Source of the DNA: Chryseobacterium sp. KLBC 52
Lineage (GTDB): Bacteria; Bacteroidota; Bacteroidia; Flavobacteriales; Weeksellaceae
DNA length: 64,000 nt
Direction: 5' to 3'
Assembly: GCF_003347605.1 (NCBI RefSeq)
Contig: NZ_QDFZ01000003.1
Span: 282,151 to 346,150, forward strand
Part shown: positions 61,334-64,000 of the stretch, piece after piece
Layout of the letters: each line of letters begins with the position of its first letter
How positions within the stretch are numbered: position 1 is the first letter of the stretch
Translations under genes and position numbers: made by a program
Notes under the pieces: model-generated
What the model was told of the DNA's origin: nothing
The model's database searches: none
The model's input: the letters and a program-made list of their open reading frames with translations, nothing else

Positions 61334-63172
61334 ATGAGAAAATCGGCTGCAATCATTTTTGCGTTTATCATTTCACAATTTCAGGCTCAGCAAGGAGCTT
61401 ATTATCAGCAGGCTGCGAAGTACAAGATGGATATTGATGTCAATGCTGAAAAATTTACCTATCAGGGAAAACAAACTTTAGAATACACCAATTATTCTCC
61501 GGACGAGCTGAATGTGGTTTATTTCCACTTATACTGGAATGCTTTCAAACCAAATTCTATGATGGATCAGAGAGTGGCTTCACAAGGGAAAAATGGTGAT
61601 GGAAGACTGCAGAAAGATGGGATTTCAAGACTTGCTTCCATTCCTAAAGATCAGGAAGGAACTCAAAATATTCACTGGATTAAACAAAATGGGAAAGACC
61701 TTAAATTTGAGGTTCAGGAAACCATTATGAAAGTATATCTGGCAGAACCTATCAAGCCAAATTCTACGACTACATTTACCATGGATTGGGATGCTGTAAT
61801 ACCTCAGCAGATCAGAAGAAGCGGAAGAAACAATAGAGAAGGAGTGGATATGACCATGACCCAGTGGTATCCTAAAATTGCGGAGTACGATTATGACGGC
61901 TGGGCCACCTTCGATTATCTGGGAAGAGAATTCCATGCGCCGTTCTCCGATTTTGATGTTACCATTAAGATCAACAAAGATTATGTCGTAGGAGCAGGAG
62001 GAATTCTGGAAAATCCAACAGAAGTAAAAGGCTACGATGCCAATGCCAAAATAAAAACAGAAAAAGACAAAAAAGCAATCTGGAAATGGACAGCAAAGAA
62101 TATTCTTGATTTTGCATGGAGTGCAGACAGAGATTATTCTGTAGAAAGCTTTAATGTTCCGGAAGGTCCGAAAGTATACCTGGTTTATCAGAAAAATGAT
62201 AAAACGAAAGCCTGGGGTGAATCTCAGCCTTATATTACGAAATATTTCCAGATCATGAATGCTCACTTCGGGAAATATGTATATCCTACCTATGCCTTTA
62301 TCCAGGGAGGAGACGGCGGAATGGAATACGGGATGTGTACCATGATTTTAGGGGAAGCTAAAAGTGTTAAAGATTTGATGGGCTTAATGGCTCACGAAGG
62401 AGCTCATTCATGGTATCAGCAGATGCTTGCTACGAATGAATCTGTACGTCCGTGGATGGATGAAGGTTTTACAAGCTATGCGGAAGGATATACCATGTAT
62501 CAGTTATTCCCTGAAGATCTTCCGAATCCTTTTGTTGAAAGATTAGATGCCTACAGAAACTTTGTTAAAAAAGGAATTGAAGAACCTGCCGTTTGGTTGG
62601 GAGACCATCATGATAACGGTACTGCTTATACTTATGCATCTTATGTAAAAGGGGAATTGTATCTGGTGCAGCTTGGATACATTATGGGGGAGCAGAAACT
62701 AGCAGAAACCTTAAAGCAGTATTATGATCAATGGAGCATGAAGCATCCTTCAGACAGAGATTTCCTTCATATTGCTCAGAAAGTTTCGGGGATGGATCTG
62801 AAATGGTTCCATAACTATTGGATCAATACCACAAAAACAATCGATTACGGAATTAAGGATGTGAAATATGATGCCAAGTCTACCACCATTACCTTAGTCA
62901 ACAATGGCCAGGTTCCGATGCCAATTGATTTTGGAGTGATGACTGCGGATAAGAAAGTAATCACTTATCAGATTCCAATGAATATGACGCATACATGGAA
63001 AGAAAAGGATGTGTATGGAGAGTTTAAAACAATGCCTTACTGGCCATGGACTCAGAAAGAATATACACTTACCATTCCGTACACAAAATCTCAATTATCT
63101 GTTCTGGGAATTGATTTCAGCCAGAGAATTGCAGATGTGAATATGGAGAACAATTTTGTTGAAGTGAAATAA
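61334..63172 (+). CDS. exported M1-family metallopeptidase
   Basis: This 612-residue aminopeptidase-like protein has a signal peptide (MRKSAAIIFAFIISQFQAQ). The M1 zinc site is complete: His354-Glu355-x-x-His358 in MAHEGAHSW, with Glu377 in WMDEGFTSY as the third ligand at the usual spacing. The exopeptidase GxMEN motif is replaced by GGDGGMEYGMC (about 326-335), so the Asn is not conserved. The protein starts with a beta-saddle domain and ends with a beta-sandwich. It is a single gene; an insertion sequence begins 36 nt after its stop. Confidence 0.93.
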   Translation: MRKSAAIIFAFIISQFQAQQGAYYQQAAKYKMDIDVNAEKFTYQGKQTLEYTNYSPDELNVVYFHLYWNAFKPNSMMDQRVASQGKNGDGRLQKDGISRLASIPKDQEGTQNIHWIKQNGKDLKFEVQETIMKVYLAEPIKPNSTTTFTMDWDAVIPQQIRRSGRNNREGVDMTMTQWYPKIAEYDYDGWATFDYLGREFHAPFSDFDVTIKINKDYVVGAGGILENPTEVKGYDANAKIKTEKDKKAIWKWTAKNILDFAWSADRDYSVESFNVPEGPKVYLVYQKNDKTKAWGESQPYITKYFQIMNAHFGKYVYPTYAFIQGGDGGMEYGMCTMILGEAKSVKDLMGLMAHEGAHSWYQQMLATNESVRPWMDEGFTSYAEGYTMYQLFPEDLPNPFVERLDAYRNFVKKGIEEPAVWLGDHHDNGTAYTYASYVKGELYLVQLGYIMGEQKLAETLKQYYDQWSMKHPSDRDFLHIAQKVSGMDLKWFHNYWINTTKTIDYGIKDVKYDAKSTTITLVNNGQVPMPIDFGVMTADKKVITYQIPMNMTHTWKEKDVYGEFKTMPYWPWTQKEYTLTIPYTKSQLSVLGIDFSQRIADVNMENNFVEVK

Positions 63173-63253
63173 CAATAAATAGATATAAATAAAATCCACA
63201 GATAAGTCTGGACTGCCCCCAAAAAGTTAGACACTTTTTAGGGGCATTTTTTT

Positions 63254-63781
63254 ATGTATAGAAAAGAAAAATTTAGCGTTGCTTTTAAATTAGAATGTAT
63301 TAATCTTCACAAAAATTCTCATCGTTCAATTAAATCTATAGCAACAGAGAAAGGATTTAATGAAAGCAATCTGCGCAAGTGGATTGGTTTTTATAGCAAG
63401 TACGGAATCTCGGGACTATACCCGCGAAAAAACATGAGCTATTCCCTGAATTTCAAGGTTAAAGTTCTAAAAACCATCGAAACAGAACATATCTCACAAA
63501 GGGAAGCATGTATCCGATTTAATATTGCAGCTCAGTCTACCGTGTTGAATTGGCAAAGGAATTACGAAAAAAGTGGTATTTTAGGGTTAAAGAACAACCC
63601 CAAAGGAAGACCCGGCATTATGAGTGATTACAAACGTAAAAAAAGAAAGTCTGATAAGCCATTGACCAGAGAAGAAGAACTTTTATTGGAAAACGAAAGG
63701 CTTCGAGCTGAAATTGATTTTCTAAAAAAGTTAGACGCCTTAACTCTCAAAAAGAACAAGCAGAGGCCATCGAAGGATTAA
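63254..63781 (+). CDS. IS3-family OrfA (helix-turn-helix)
   Basis: This 175-residue protein binds the ends of the element. Two helix-turn-helix units are visible: IKSIATEKGFNESNLRKWIG near residue 35 and the later REACIRFNIAAQSTVLNWQR. The C-terminal LTREEELLLENERLRAEIDF is a leucine-zipper-like dimer region typical of IS3 OrfA. Starting at the ATG at 63254, the frame ends at 63781. The overlapping orfB lies in the -1 frame. Confidence 0.88.
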   Translation: MYRKEKFSVAFKLECINLHKNSHRSIKSIATEKGFNESNLRKWIGFYSKYGISGLYPRKNMSYSLNFKVKVLKTIETEHISQREACIRFNIAAQSTVLNWQRNYEKSGILGLKNNPKGRPGIMSDYKRKKRKSDKPLTREEELLLENERLRAEIDFLKKLDALTLKKNKQRPSKD

Positions 63782-64000
63782 GGCGAAAATATGATCTGTC
63801 ACTCCTGTTGGATTGTACAGGCATGGCCAGAAGCAGTTTTTATTACCATCAGAAAGCTCTTGACAAAAAGGATAAATATGGAGAAATAAAAACTTTGATA
63901 AAACAAATTTATCATAGACATAAAGGTCGGTTTGGATACCGTCGTATTACTCTGATTATGAAACAACAAGAAATTGTAATTAATCATAAAACGGTATTAA
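63718..64000 (+). CDS. IS3-family OrfB transposase, N-terminal part (frameshift product)
   Basis: The orfB frame opens after a stop at 63715 and runs off the right edge. It is -1 relative to orfA. A slippery heptamer A AAA AAG (63724-63730) lies in the overlap, so an OrfAB fusion reading LKK then VRRLNSQKEQAEA is expected. The visible part contains YDLSLLLDCTGMARSSFYYH and HRHKGRFGYRRITLIM, the HTH_21-like region before the DDE integrase core, whose catalytic residues lie beyond the window. Confidence 0.85.

Larger units (their letters stand above)
63209..64000 (+). mobile_element. IS3-family insertion sequence, left part (cut by window end)
   Basis: The element seems to begin at TGGACTGCCCCCAAAAAG (63209) with an inner hairpin TGCCCC...AAAAAG / CTTTTTAGGGGCA (63214-63246) just before orfA. 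orfA (HTH) and orfB (transposase) follow, joined by an A AAA AAG slippery site. The right end and terminal inverted repeat lie beyond the window, so the exact left boundary and target duplication cannot be confirmed. It sits just after the M1 peptidase gene. Confidence 0.85.

Noticed and set aside
61625..62266. 213-codon minus-strand open frame inside the M1 peptidase gene
   Set aside because: Opposite strand of a complete, motif-bearing gene; the translation has no recognisable domain.
1..64000. CRISPR array, rRNA or tRNA genes, prophage or integrative element
   Set aside because: No regularly spaced repeats, no rRNA-like or cloverleaf sequence, and no phage structural genes were recognised; only the IS3 element is mobile.

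Overview
The window comes from the chromosome of a Flavobacteriia member, most likely Chryseobacterium or a close Weeksellaceae relative. This is judged from gene content and has not been tested by search. The DNA is AT-rich. Many genes are preceded by the Bacteroidota -7 promoter element TAnnTTTG, and ribosome-binding regions are A-rich rather than Shine-Dalgarno. Marker genes include type IX secretion (T9SS) C-terminal sorting domains, GldH, GLPGLI proteins, DUF3078 proteins, a complete Alternative Complex III and a type III glutamine synthetase. No tRNA, rRNA or CRISPR array was seen. Almost all of the window is ordinary core chromosome; the accessory elements are an insertion sequence at the right edge, several palindromic repeats and an unrecognised gene pair.

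Layout. 1-3.4 kb: 5' end of dprA, a rhomboid protease and two tandem DUF3078 outer-membrane proteins. 3.4-7.8 kb: sufABCD on the minus strand, with sufS lying apart at 40 kb. 7.9-17.4 kb: two GLPGLI proteins, a zinc peptidase, an LtaS-like phosphoglycerol transferase, a TPR protein with ribH, apt, a lipoprotein and a secreted protein. 17.5-25.9 kb: the actABCDEF operon for Alternative Complex III, which passes electrons from quinol to cytochrome c. 26-30.5 kb: SPOR protein, polytopic membrane protein, T9SS cargo and selO. 30.6-34.8 kb: ricT-gldH-PBP1A. 35.3-38.1 kb: a FadL-type transporter with an SGNH lipoprotein esterase behind a cluster of inverted repeats. 38.2-42.5 kb: prs, L25, sufS, a 41-residue double-glycine peptide and a second T9SS cargo. 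42.5-46.5 kb: hemACDE. 46.9-52.6 kb: mreBCD-pbp2-rodA for cell shape. 52.7-56.7 kb: pentapeptide-repeat protein, NlpC/P60 lipoprotein and glnA type III.

56.9-64 kb: an overlapping pair made of an unrecognised soluble protein and a four-helix membrane protein, a protein with a nucleoside-phosphorylase-like C-terminus, a DinB-type gene with an apparent 5' frameshift flanked by two identical palindromes, an M1 peptidase, and the left part of an IS3-family element with an A AAA AAG frameshift site, cut by the window end.

No clearly new multi-gene system is evident. The best leads are the double-glycine peptide at 41.4 kb, the overlapping soluble/membrane pair at 57-58.7 kb, the inverted-repeat cluster before the FadL gene, and the palindromes around the damaged DinB gene. 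Regulation is inferred only from visible promoter-like elements and hairpins.
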